From contig CM062380.1 of assembly GCA_031310005.1 (NCBI GenBank), positions 1,550,001-1,614,000 on the forward strand: 64,000 nucleotides of DNA, given 5' to 3'. This stretch comes from Dactylellina haptotyla (lineage: Eukaryota > Ascomycota > Orbiliomycetes > Orbiliales > Orbiliaceae). Each line of letters opens with the position of its first letter. The stretch's first letter is position 1. This document shows, piece after piece, positions 32,989 to 45,062 of the stretch. A program made the position numbers and the translations under genes. The notes beneath the pieces were generated by a model. The model was not told where the DNA came from. It did not search any database and was given only the letters and a program-made list of their open reading frames with translations.

Positions 32989-34714
32989 ACGGCTGGGAGG
33001 GTCGCATTCGCCGCTCTAGACAAGAGACACTCATGACCCCGCTGCTTGTCTAGCCCTCTCTTTTTTCTTTTCTTCGCTTCTACTATCATCTGTTTCCCTT
33101 TTTTATTTCCGAAGACCGCCGGGCCTTCTCATATGATCCAATAGACCTGGTTTCCTATCGGTTCCGAACGGAAAAGCTTCAAGAAGGGCATGGCTGGTGC
33201 CAAGCCAGACTAAAGCTGCCTACTTTGCTCGAACATTGCATCCAATCTGCGGAGCGCACACTACCACCCGGAAGCACCAACAACCGGGGAAGCCGCCGCC
33301 CGAATCCAGAGACAAACAATTCCATTTGACAATAACCACAGAGCGCTGAAGAGCAAGCTTTCACCTCGACCATCATTATAGGGCAACATTTTTTTGTGGC
33401 GTTTTCCTTGATTAAGCCTGGATGATCCTAATCTTTTTTCTTTGCTGTCGCCTGTTCTTTCCCATTTGCAGACTACCCATGTTGAATTCTTGTTCTCTTT
33501 GTTATGAATTCCATTTCCTATCCTGTTACCAATTTTTTTGACTGATGGCATTAACGATATTTACTTAATGAAATAAAGAGAGAAGGCGGAGAAGTCACTT
33601 TTCCCCTCTCTTTCAATTCTATCATAACTTTATTGTTCGCTCACCGTTCCCGTGAACTTTGGTGTACCCGCTCCGTCCGCTTTTGAACCCACAGTGCGCG
33701 CAACCGACAAAGGAATGCGGAGGCCGAAGGAAGCTTACAAAGGCGAAAAGCAGAGAATTTTGGCGGTGGTGAGATATGACGTAACGAATGCGACGGACCC
33801 TGGTCTGAATTTCGCATCTCTGCCGAAGTCCGAGTCAAACAGAAACCAACAAGTTTGGTACCCTCACGTTCGGATCTTGGAGAAAATTAATAAAAAGCAC
33901 GTCCGCTCGGGCGCATCGTGGATAATTCCATGCATGGCGGCTTATATAAGATTTCTGAGATGGCAGATGAGATTTACCCGTGCCCACCATCGCGCTATTA
34001 AAATATTATTATCGTGGATGATATCGAAAACGGCTGCATACACGCAAACGTCTCAGCCAGCGGCGGGTTGGCGACAGCTTGTTTTTGCGCCACGGATAAC
34101 GTTAAGTTCTCCATTTCACGAGATCGATCTCGGATATCAGAGAACTCGAAATATGCCGGCTGGAATTTTAATATTTAACAGCATCGCCCGGAACATGCTA
34201 AAATGTGCTTGTCCATATCAAACCGTAATATATTGAGACCGCTCGTGACTCGTGCGCCTTTGAAACCGCCTGAAATCGCGGCGTCTTCAAACCGGCCTAG
34301 CTGCGTGATCCTGCTCCAACATGCCCGTCCTCTGCTGAAATCCCGCCTGCCCTCTTTAAAATCGTCTTCGGCAAAAAAAAAATCGGTTTAGCTTTCGAGT
34401 GTTTTTTTTTTTTTCGTCCACCAAAAAATTAATCCCGGTCGTCCTTTTCTGTAGGAGCCCCAGCACACAAAAATTTTAACTCGAGGTTTTTTTTTTTTTC
34501 CCTTTCCCTCCCAAGTAACCCGCTTCAACGCCAAAGCTCCCGTCAAAGATACCGCACGAGATCTCGTATACCCCGTTGAACGACAGTGCCTTGCCGACTA
34601 GATCACTACCCCCCGTTTACCCAGATACCGCCCGAGCAGCTGCAATCTCGTGAATTGGTGTGTCGTGTGCACGTGTATATACCTCCCAAGCCTCGTATCT
34701 TTGCCCTTCCCACG
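32989..34714. other. Spacer between the Pmp3-type gene and CNOT11
   Basis: This holds the Pmp3 3' flank and the promoter of CNOT11. Frames such as 33652-34236 start at GTG and have no motif. Two T runs near 34400 and 34487 precede the CNOT11 start. No gene seen. Confidence 0.5.
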
Positions 34715-36399
34715 ATGGCATCGTACGCCCAGCTCCCAGACGAACTCCGGCGTCTGCTGGAAACGGCCACGGCACCGTTCGCCGCGACGGCAACCAAATT
34801 CGTCGAAGCAATCCCCAACCCGGAGCAGCACTTCACCCGGGCTTGCGAGATCCTCATCACCCTTATCGCCACTACCGCCAATGGCTCGAACGCCGGCATC
34901 GAGTGGCGGCCCATGGACAAGAATATCGGGTTTAGGCTCAACGCTACCTTTACGCTATACTGGCTGTACCGGGAGTACGATGTGCTCTTGAACCCGTTCA
35001 GGAGTCATTTTGTCGAGACATGCGAAGCCGAGAAGATGCGGATGGGCAATCTGGCGCCTGGGGAGAAGGATACCGCTGGCGAGAGGTTGAGAAGGGCGCG
35101 GTTAAAGATGCTGTTGGCGATACTGGGAGGCGAAGGCAGCAAGGTAATTGACATCCTCCTTTATATCAGCTTTGTTGGGTTTTGTTTTGGCTCCCCGGGT
35201 GAAGGTGTGTGGGGGGGCAAATCGATATATCAAGAACGACATACTCGAAGTCTCCATTGGTCCTTCTTAAGCTAACGAATCTTTCTATATAAACTCAACA
35301 GCTCGCCGAACTATCGGCCAAAGACTTCTACAGCAGCTTTGAACAGATGCGGCTCGGAGAATCCCCCGATCTCAGGACCTTCGCAGAAGAGGACGGCCCA
35401 CCCATCCAAGCGTGGCACACCCGAGACCAGCCCAAGAGCACGAACGGGTATCATGCAAACGGTAGACAGAAGGCAGCAGGCACTCCTTCCCCAGCTCCCG
35501 GCCAAACAAAACAACCGGTATTTGCCCAGAACTACCCACTTCCTCAGAATTACCCCGTCGTTAGTAGTAGCCCTAGTATTTCCCAAAAGGACCAAGAAGC
35601 CAACGCATCTTCAACAGCATTCGCAGAGGAAACTCCCCGCACCGTCGTATCGAATGCTATCGTAGAAGATGCGCTCTCGACCGCCCACGTCCGCTATCTC
35701 TCATCCAAGGAGAAGAATATGCTCCTCGCCAACATTGACTACGCCGGTAGAATACTCCAGCTGTCCGATCCGGAGGCGTACCGCCGCATGCTGGATCTGA
35801 ACTTCGACATCCTGCAGGCCCTCACGGTGGAGATCTTAAAGACTAACAGCATCAACGGAAGCGGTAAAACCAACGACAGGACAAGCAGGAGACACGCGCT
35901 GCTCAACATTGTCCTTCCAAAGTTGAATCTCGAGCTCCGATCACTTGACCTGATCAACCATCTAGTCGTGCGGCCGGCAAAGGATGAACCCCGAGGAGGA
36001 GGAGGAGTAGCAGTATCAATGACAGCAAACGGACCGGGTTCGAAGACCTCCACGCCCTCGAACGACGGCAAGCAACCGATCCTCACCGTCTCTGAACGCA
36101 CGCATCTCCTACACGTCTTTATTTCCAATTGCATTCTTCAACTTGAAGCACCCTACGGCGATCTCGACGGGATCCCTGCGACGTCCCGCCGCGCCAAAGG
36201 GCCGGACGTGGCGAGAAAAGTCAAGCTCTTGTGCATGTTTATTACTAATTTGTTGATGAAAGATATCGTCACCTCTCAGGAGCTGTACTTTGAGATGCAG
36301 AATATTTACATGGGTTTTACGACGTTTAAGGAGGCGAGGGAGTTGTGGACTAATGCGACAGGGGGGAGAGGAGTGGGTATTGGGTTTGTGAATATGTAA
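34715..36399 (+). CDS. CNOT11: CCR4-NOT complex subunit 11 (CNOT11)
   Basis: Two exons (34715-35143, 35302-36399; phase 0) encode 508 residues. The start at 34715 (MASYAQLPDELRR) follows CACG and opens an alpha-helical N-terminal block (about 1-143). A disordered Pro/Gln/Ser-rich linker (about 160-245) follows, then the C-terminal domain typical of CNOT11 (DUF2363): helices beginning about 270, SLDLINHLVVRP, ISNCILQLEAP, a glycine-rich insertion, and the closing helices ending KEARELWTNATGG. The order and spacing of the last two helical blocks match the animal CNOT11 domain that docks with CNOT10 to form a module of the CCR4-NOT deadenylase. Its function is mRNA decay and translational repression. 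The yeast complex lacks an obvious CNOT11, so this reflects a lineage difference. Family assignment is by pattern; residue-level support is good. Confidence 0.8.
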
Positions 36400-38581
36400 A
36401 TTATACGAAAGACACAGGAAAGACTAAGTAGATCTCAGGTTTTGCTTTTTTTATATTGGTTCTTTGAAGAGGGGTTAGGTTTTTTCTTTCTATGTACCAT
36501 ATCACCATAGCGCTGCGATTTGTTTGTTTCTCTCTTTTCTTTTTGTTTTTACCTTTGCTATACTTTTGTTTCGGATGGGAATGCGGAGTAGCTGAGCTGG
36601 GCGGTCTTTTGTGTCTGTTTTTACGTCGGTTCTATATTGTACGGAGAGCCAAAGGAGACGAATGAAAAGTCTGTCGACTATTACTTAGTACAAGCACAAG
36701 CCCCTCATGCATGATTTAGTATTGTGTAACCACCAAGATATCCTGGACGGATTTCCTTGGCTCTGTGGTACCTCCAGAGGACGACATGCATCCTAGGTTT
36801 ATCGCACGTCGGACGAGCTGCAAGGACGGGCATATCGAAGCCTTTCAGAACAAGTGGGTACAGAAATATCTCCTATTGGCTGATAGCGTGATATCTATTA
36901 CTCGTTTAAACCCCGATGTTCCGATTTCTATTACTCACGGAGTCATCGGCACGCCACGGTGGGGACTCGGGTACTACTTTTTCCCAGCCGGCGTCGGCAT
37001 GTGTGTACCGAGAGCTAGCTAGCATTCCAATCGGCGAGTGGATACGGCCCCAGCCAATGGTCAGTAGCGGGAAACTCGAGTAGGCCTGGGTTTCTTTTAT
37101 CAAATTCAACCAATCAACAAGCTTTAGGAGCGTACCTTTTCATCCGTGGTTCAGTTCTGGCCACACGACTTACAGGTTGCGCCATTCGCTATCAGCCATT
37201 TAACACCACAACCACAACCGTCTTTTGTCTGACCCGAGGTTCGGAAATCACAAGCTCGCGCGACCACACTGGATATTGCCTTCTTTACCTATGAGATTGC
37301 CAGTGCATGGCACATGCTACAATGCCATGTTAACTGTGCTGTTGACAGGCTGACAGGCCGGCAGGTGGGGCGAGTGGTTCATGCTACGGTTGTAGTTGTA
37401 TGCTTTTCATTATGGCTGAACGACTAACAGGAGCAGCTAATATACCTTGGCAAGGAAAAGACAATAAAATAGCATATAATTAGTGTTATATTGCTTTGAA
37501 GCCAGTTTTCTTTTTTCGAATTACCATAATAGTTTGTATATCGATCGTATAGAAACAAGTTTGATCTTGTAGTCGTTTTAGAAAATTAGCTATTTCTTGA
37601 GTTCGACTTCTATCAACTGAAATTTACATGAATCAAGATCGCACCAAAAGATCAGATGATTTCGAGAATATTTCCTTCTGCAGTTGTGCTGCATTGCATT
37701 GAGGGCGGATAATTGCATATTTTCTCTTCAACATCCTTGTGAGGAAAGTAAGCATCTTTAGTCGTCACTGCGAACACAACAGCGGAGCACTGAGGAATAG
37801 TAGCATGGGTTGAAGAATACGCTGCTCCAAGTTGGAGAATCGCTACTCGCTCAATCTATAACATACAACTACCGAAGAAATAAGAGTACTAGATCCAATG
37901 CTTCATTAAAATCTACAATATCCGGTATCCGTCGGTATAAAGTTTCTGCGGGTTACTCATTCAAAATTTCACTTGACGATATTGGCAGACCCAACAGACG
38001 GACAACTGCACCATCATATTCAGATCAGCGGAACCGCTCAATCTGACCCGAAGAAGGTAATTTAGTCCGTTTCAGATGACCTTTTGTCAGCTTTGGGCGT
38101 GCTGATTGTGCGCCTTCGCCAACCATATAGTTATATATATAGACGCCAGCTTCGGAGTTTATGACATTTTCGGCCACAGAGAGTGTCCGAGTCAGGTACA
38201 ATAGTCAATACATTTCCCAAATCGAGACACAGCCCTCACAGCTACAGGTACCTTTTCTTTTCTTTTCTATTCTTGAATGATTACACCGATTGTTGGAACT
38301 CGCTCGCGATTTTGTACCCCGATCTAACGGCATCTATCCGCATCGTTCAATTCTAGACCTATTCAACTTGTGCTTACGAGACCTGTCCCTTGGCCCGCCT
38401 GGAGTATATCTTATCTCTCGTGCCGTTCATATAAGGCTGATCGGAGTGGAGTCTAATATTCTTTCCTTTAATCTGCTGTATTCTTTTGAATTAAATATAC
38501 AACCGGGAAAGAACTAGCAGGGTATCTAGTCGCTATACGTAGAGTACTGTCTGTCTTCCATCCGCTGGATGCTTCATTGAG
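36400..38581. other. Spacer upstream of the MFS transporter
   Basis: This holds the CNOT11 3' flank and a long promoter region. A TATATATATA element lies at 38132-38141, about 440 bases upstream of the transporter start, so the leader may be long or contain an intron. Frames here lack ATG starts or motifs. Confidence 0.5.
38132..38141 (+). promoter_or_regulatory. TATA-like element upstream of the transporter
   Basis: TATATATATA about 440 bases before the ATG at 38582; a long 5' leader would follow. This is a candidate only. Confidence 0.35.
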
Positions 38582-40631
38582 ATGTCGTCTTCAAACCGAA
38601 GCACCGAATCCCGAACGGCAGTAACCATCGGAATCAACAACTATAACGCCACAACAATACTTCAAGAGAATCTAGACATAAATGCGCATACTGTCGGATT
38701 TGCGTCTTCAGAACTTATTGCGGATCGAAAGCAAGGGGATCTCGAGGCTGCGAAGGTTTCAGTAGATTTAACTACCAATCTTCCCGAGAGTTCTCTAGCC
38801 TTGAGTGATGAAATACACACTCGGTTGTCATTATCAGCTAGCGAAGGAAGTCCAGCTACAACGATCGATCTATTGGCTTCAGCCGATGCTAGTATATTGA
38901 TTGTGGACGACACCAAAGAAATAATCATAAAAAGAGAAGACAAAGAAAACGTAGAGGCGGATACCGTCGCAATAGACCCTAGTCAAGGCTTCCCAGATGG
39001 GGGAAGAAGAGCATGGCTATGTGTATTCGGAACCTGGTTATGCCTGTTCAGTGCTTTCGGGTTGATGGTAAGTGTGTATAAACGTTGAAGTCGATTCTAA
39101 AGACTAACTTTTCGTTTGTGGATAGAATGCGATCGGTTGTTTTCAAGCGTAAGTTTCTAACCTCAATTAAAATATATTGCTATCAAATATGCGCTTATAC
39201 TGGTTCATAGGTACTACAAAGCATATTTGCTACCCCAGTATTCAGATAGCCAGCTCTCTTGGGTCATCGGGTTCTATCTATTCTTTGTATTTGCGGGTGT
39301 GAGTTCTTCTCCCTGGGAAACGATATATAGCAGCGTATTCGTAACTAAATCACATAATCCGGGTTAGGGTGTTTTTGCCGGAACAATTTTTGATATATAC
39401 GGTCCGACCCATCTTATTATAGGAGGCAATATATGTCTCCCCTTCGGCATGATTCTAATTTCCATCTCTACAAAATATTGGCACTTGCTATTAGCCCAGT
39501 CTCTTCTAGTGGGCGGTGGGACGGCAATGACATTTTACGCATCGATAGGTAGCGTATCTACTTGGTTCTACCACCGTCGAGCCATGGCTATCGGGATCGC
39601 CTCCACGGGCGGCGGTGTTGGCGGCATTTTCTTCCCGATAGTCATGAGTCGTTTGCTTCATATCATAGGGTTTGCATGGACCTTAAGACTGTTTGGTCTG
39701 GTCTATCTGATAACCTTAAGTATTGCTTGTCTTCTAGTAAAATCACGATTGGTGCACCCGAAATCCTTAAAAGCTAGGCGCATTGTTCTATTCGATTTCG
39801 CAGCTTTTAAGGAGCCTGCTTGGAGCTTCTTCGGGGCCGGGTGCTTTGTACAGTTGTTGGGTCTTTGGGGTCCGATAAATTACCTTGCCAGTTTTGCTCT
39901 TGCCAACGGGTTCTCGCCAACGATGGCATTTTATTTGATTGCGTTCTTGAACGGTGGGAGTGTGTTTGGTAGAGCGCTACCAGGTACTTTGGCTCTTTAC
40001 TCTTAGACCGTAACGGATTGCTGATTATATTTCCATCTAGGAATCCTGGCGGATAAGTAAGCTCAGAAATTTAAATATTATTGGTTTTATACCCTTTTAA
40101 CACCTTGGATAGGTTCGGCCGCATAACTATTTTCATCACGTTTTCTACGATATCGGGGATATTGATTTTAGCTATGTGGAGTCAGTTCCACTCTCAAGCC
40201 GGTATCATTGCATTTGCTATGTTATATGGATTCAGCAGCGGTGCGTTCTTATCGATATATGCGGCATGCGCGGTGTAAGCCCCAATCTTGGCCTAATCAT
40301 TCGTAGAAGGTTGGACTCTAACCCAAACTCTCGCTGCAGACAATTGACAAAGAACGTGGCAATTATCGGCCAACGTCTTGGAACTCTAAACGTACTAACT
40401 GCGATATCGTGAGTCCCCTTGCTCTTTCTATTACTTTAGATCAATGACCAACTAGTTAATTGCCTATATCGCAGGTCTCTAATATCTCTCCCACTCTCGG
40501 GCTCGCTCGTGGATATGAATGACTTTTCTCCGTTAATCTGGTTCTCGGGAGCAATGATGTTAACCGGTTGTTGTTTCCTTACGGCCTCGAGGTACTACGC
40601 AGGTGATAGAAAGTGGAAGGTAATAGTGTGA
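38582..40631 (+). CDS. MFS transporter, monocarboxylate (MCT-type) family
   Basis: Eight exons (38582-39067, 39126-39148, 39211-39298, 39368-39983, 40041-40056, 40113-40274, 40340-40408, 40475-40631) join in frame to 538 residues. The first about 130 residues are hydrophilic, then twelve transmembrane helices follow in the usual two halves. Visible pattern: entry motif DGGRRAWLCVFGTWLC at the first helix, the VIGFYLFFVFAG helix, the loop FDIYGPTHLI, GGGTAMTFYAS, and helix VATYAACAV-type segments near exon 6-7. DGG-R-AW at the start and the overall layout match fungal monocarboxylate-permease-like carriers of the MCT group. Substrate is not visible. The neighbouring FacB gene suggests a link to acetate or related acids, but this is inference. 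Intron density is unusually high for this window. Confidence 0.85.
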
Positions 40632-42031
40632 AAATTAAAGTGATATTCTATTTCCGTACCGTGGTTTGAATGTAGTATCAAAGCATTATGCATACAGCAG
40701 GGCGATATGTTCCAACTTATTAGAATATACGCCATAAAATATTAACCGTAGTATAGACAGCTGATGCAGAATCGAACGCCACTTATATTTTTCTCACTAT
40801 ATGCCTATAAAGTGCGCCAGACATTCCCTCTGTAAAAGTAGAGTCGAGTAGCGACTTCATTCGAAGATACTTGGAACGTGGTTGCCTTGTGTCTGACCGC
40901 ATTGCATGTGCATTGCAGCATACAAATACCACGAGACAAAGACTTGAAGTTCTTCAAGTCCCAACAAATCAAAAAGTATTTGTACTTAGAAGTCTAATAA
41001 TGGGACATAGTAGTATTCACGAGTCAATCATGGCGCGAAAAGGGGTGCTTGTAAAGGTTCGCTGCTTTCCACTGAGTTTCTCCCTTTTGAATTCGTACTA
41101 GTTAATCGATCTTCGTATTCTTGTAAGCTTGGAGTCCTTAGTCAACCCATAGTCAGCCATTGGAAATTATTGGCTCCCGTCATTCACTTACTGAGGCATA
41201 GCTGATTGGGCGGAAAGTTCAGCCATTACCCCGCTAGCAGTGCTACATTTGTTGGTTCGAGAACATCTTGAATCGAAGCAGGATTTTGGCCACGTGGGGA
41301 ATGACCGACAGGCATTTGCCTTTTAACCAGGGTATCAACCAGCCAGCGCGTGAGGAAAAAAGAAAAACCTCTCAACCGGCGTTTCTCCCAACAGCCCCTC
41401 CTCCGCAGATAGAGGGGGAGGCTGCAAAAATCCGCGCACTGACTATGCAAGCCTGACTGAGGATTCAACGATGATAACGCATTTCCTAGAAACAGAAGGA
41501 AACGGGATTTTTTGTTCGGAAAAGCCTGGCAAGGTTTAGCGCTACCCATGCATTTTAGATATTAGATTCACATCTCGGCTGATATCACGGAAAGTTTCAC
41601 CTCATGGATTCATGGGTCTGAGGATTAATGCAGGATTAGGCGCCAGCTCTCTCATTTTTTCAGAAGTAGACAAGGTGGAAGAATAAATCCAAACGCAGTT
41701 AAAAGTCCTCATAGACGGGAAAGGACAAAATATCACTCGTAGATTAGATCAAGTGAAAGTAAGTAAAAAAGTGACAGAGATCCTACATAAGCGCAAACTC
41801 AAAAAGGTTACAGGAGTATAAGCACCAAGACGCCCGCATCCGTCTCGGAAAGGACCGCTTTTGTTTTCAATATCCGGAAGAAAATAGAGCCGAAAATATA
41901 CAATATACGTGAAACATATGAGCTCCGAGGTATCATAGTGGCAGGCCACAGCGACAAAGGCAAAAGAAAAGAAAGAAAATAAGGAAATAGAAGCATTACT
42001 CGTCAAACAAAGAATTATTCTCCGGGATTCT
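40632..42031. other. Convergent spacer between transporter and FacB
   Basis: This spacer lies between two genes that end facing each other and should hold both 3' flanks. Frames are short, and I see no motif. Confidence 0.55.
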
Positions 42032-45000
42032 TCAGAGTGCCCATGTACTGTCGAGGTTAAGAGGAGCACCAGGGATTGGTATAGCGCCACCCATGAGATC
42101 CGGATAATATCCAGATGTATTATCAGTGTCAAAAATCGGTAAGGCGAGATCTTCGTCACTGAAATTCGAGAATGAGGACACACTTGCAGCAGTTGGATGT
42201 AGAACCTCATATATAGATCGATTGGAGTTGCTATCTCTCCGGTCCGCACTATCCGTGGGCGACTCCAGGGATCCGTTCATGTCAACCGGGGATTCGAAGG
42301 TGCTGCCTCCGCCGTAAATGTTCATGCCCTGGTTTTGATCCATTAGGGCAAGCATTCTCTCCCATTCGGACCCACTAACAGCGGCTTGGCGGCTGTTGTT
42401 GTGCCCTGCGGTTGGAGTGGTCTCCAGGTTCCAATTATAAAGGTCATTGGTCCCTGCATTGCTCGACTTATCCAGGTTTGGGGTGATGGGTGTTATCGGA
42501 CAAGGTGGACTTAGACCTTTGGCATTGTGTAGGGATTTTGGGGAAACTCCTTGCGGAGGTAAACTGGCGCGGCTCCAGTTCGCATGGTACGTAATGCCAG
42601 GTGGCGACATGTTACCCATGGTGGAGACATCAGTTTGTATCTGGCGTGGTTTGGGCTTCTCCTGCGGCTTTGAAGACATCGAGTAGGCTCTACGGAGTTG
42701 CTGGACGTCATCCCGGATAGGACCAGGGAGCGAGGGCGAAGGCATGTTCTTTAAACTCGCAGATTTCCTGTCAAGTTTGAACAGGGACGACGCAATAACA
42801 TTGAGCGCTTTGGCCAGGGGGTATCTGTTCTTCTGCAAGGTATTAAGAATCTCGGAGACAAGCTTCTGGGTATCTTTCGCGAGAACGCCATCATGAGCGT
42901 AATCGGTCGCACCATGCAGGATAGAGAAGGTGCACAGAAGGAGAGTTTGATTCTTGTTCAGGCAGAAAGAAAACCCCAGTTTTCGCTCCTCCAGCAACTT
43001 GACGATCTGGAACATGCGATTGCTTGATTCAACGACCGCGTGTACCGACCCACCCGAGTTATTCGAACCAGACCCAACGGTGGATCGATGTATTAAAATG
43101 CGAATGTAGTAGTAGGCAAATACCTTTAAGGGATGTTAGTATACTCTAGGGTGGAAATATGATTGATCTCAAGAGGGTCGAACTTACTAGTAAAGGCGAC
43201 CGACTGCTAACAATGTTAGTGGCTGGCATGCCATTCACAAACTCAAGGCGAAGATGCTCTGGTAGGTTTAGTTTCCACAAATCAAGTTCTTCTTCTAATT
43301 GCTGAAGTTTCTTGTAGGACTGCTTTTTACTCGACTTCATCGAGTATACCGTCCTTAGAACCTTAGCAAGAATCCTTGAACCCCGGAAGAGGGCCAATGC
43401 ACTCGAGATCTTTGTATGATCACCAGGCATAGTAGGCAATATACCAGACTCTGAAACATACTCATCATCAATATCGGCGGGGTACTCGACATTAACCTCG
43501 TCGTCATTGATAAGAGTATGTAAGCCAAGCATAGAAGCAGAAAACCTTCAGCAACGATTAGCACATGCACCCTATACTATGTTAGGTTATGTAAGGTTAA
43601 CTTACGAGTCAAGCAAGTAAACACACCAAAAGGCACGTTTCCTCATTTCCAGTTGTAAAGAAGAGACACCAAACTTCTTTTGATCTTGATTTAAGCCAAG
43701 ACGTAAGGCGGTTCCAACAGCCAAACTCTTATACTGGTTAAGTCTGCTATCATCGCCTATCGACATGCAATAAAGTTGCGCCAGCACAAGGCATTGCAGA
43801 CTTTCAAGGGAGGGTTCTAGCATAATGGCCTCAAGAGCATACTGCCACTGCCTAGTGAAAGACTCATGCTCGGCAGTGTTACGTGTCTCACTCTGGGAAG
43901 AGGCAATAGAGAAGACAAGAAACAACTGTGCGATCTCATGGTACTCTCGAGGATACTCTGGGGAATCCGGTTCGCAATTGATAAGATTCTCGTAGATAGA
44001 AAGGAACTTGGGTCGGTGTAGTATCGGGAATAGTGGGTGGTATTCTTGGAAGAAGGCAGTGACGAGAAGGTCGGATATCATGCGAGGTGGAGGCTTGACC
44101 GCATGGGCGGCCGACCGGTTAGGGAAGATCTTAACGATACGTTCCTTACGGGTGAAGAAGGTATTTCCAGAGAACTCGATGTCGCAAGGACTAGTCTCCT
44201 TCATGCGAGACTTGAAAATATCTTTAGGACAAGAAGGGTTAGTTACATATAGTAGAAGGAAGAAAGGGGTATGAAGATGCTTTACCTATGAAGGCACGAC
44301 CACTCGAGGCTCCTGTGTAAAACTCCCCGGATTTGCCATCATGAACGAGTGATGAGCTCTCGGGCATAGAAAAGATATCATCTTCGGCACACGACTCTTC
44401 GGCAGCGGAGGGACCGGAAGACTCGGAAACCGTTTTATTACTAGGCGGGACCCGCTTAGGGCTTGCCGACGACAGGGACGTCGGCGAATAGGGAGAGAAC
44501 GAATGTAATCTTGAGAGCACATCGAGCTGTTCCTCCTTAGCGTCAAGAAGGCTCTTAAACTCTGTAACCTCAGCTTCAAGAGCCCTAACTCGTTCCTCTA
44601 ACGACTCCGTATATCCACGAGGGAAAGCCCTCCGTGAAAGCTTGTCCGAAGTCTTGCATTGGAAGCCAACACTGGCACATTGCGAGCACTAAGATGTGTT
44701 ACCAGATGTCAGCGACACTAATACCCATATATCATAAACGAAAGGGACGAATGATAGGTCGAAAACGAAAGACGAAAACGATAGTAAAGGGGTAAAGATT
44801 AAAAAAATGAAATAAAAATAGCTTTCGGAGAGAAGGGACAGGTGTCGACATACACTCGGTCTTACGCCATCACATCGGATCTAGATGTTTAAATTACTTG
44901 GGGTTAGCATGAGGTTGCTCCACAACGAGGTTTAGCGGACATCGGACGAATGGAGGAAGTTCCACAAACCTTTTTGCTGCGACAACGATCACAGGCCTGC

Positions 45001-45062
45001 GCAACACGAACCTGGTTCGAGTTACCGGTCTTGATCAACTTCATGGGGATGATACCAGGCAT
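42032..45062 (-). CDS. facB: FacB/Cat8 acetate and C2-metabolism regulator
   Basis: Six minus-strand exons (45062-44970, 44880-44854, 44688-44286, 44221-43606, 43545-43188, 43123-42032) sum to 862 residues, close to the 867 of Aspergillus FacB. The Zn2Cys6 cluster spans residues 24-51 with C24, C27, C34, C41, C44 and C51 in canonical CX2CX6CX6CX2CX6C spacing; exons 1, 2 and 3 must be joined to form it. It is followed by the FacB/Cat8-type linker ([20 protein letters not shown]) and a short coiled coil to about residue 105. The fungal_trans middle domain follows (about 190-500; motif [12 protein letters not shown]). The Ser/Pro-rich C-terminus ends LNLDSTWAL. FacB activates acetyl-CoA synthetase, glyoxylate-cycle and related genes on acetate. 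The start at 45062 gives an intact N-terminus ([11 protein letters not shown]). Identity is from the linker and the cluster order. Confidence 0.88.

Noticed and set aside
33652-34236. 194-codon plus frame
   Set aside because: Starts at GTG, no ATG until about codon 22, no domain, and irregular composition; chance frame in a spacer.
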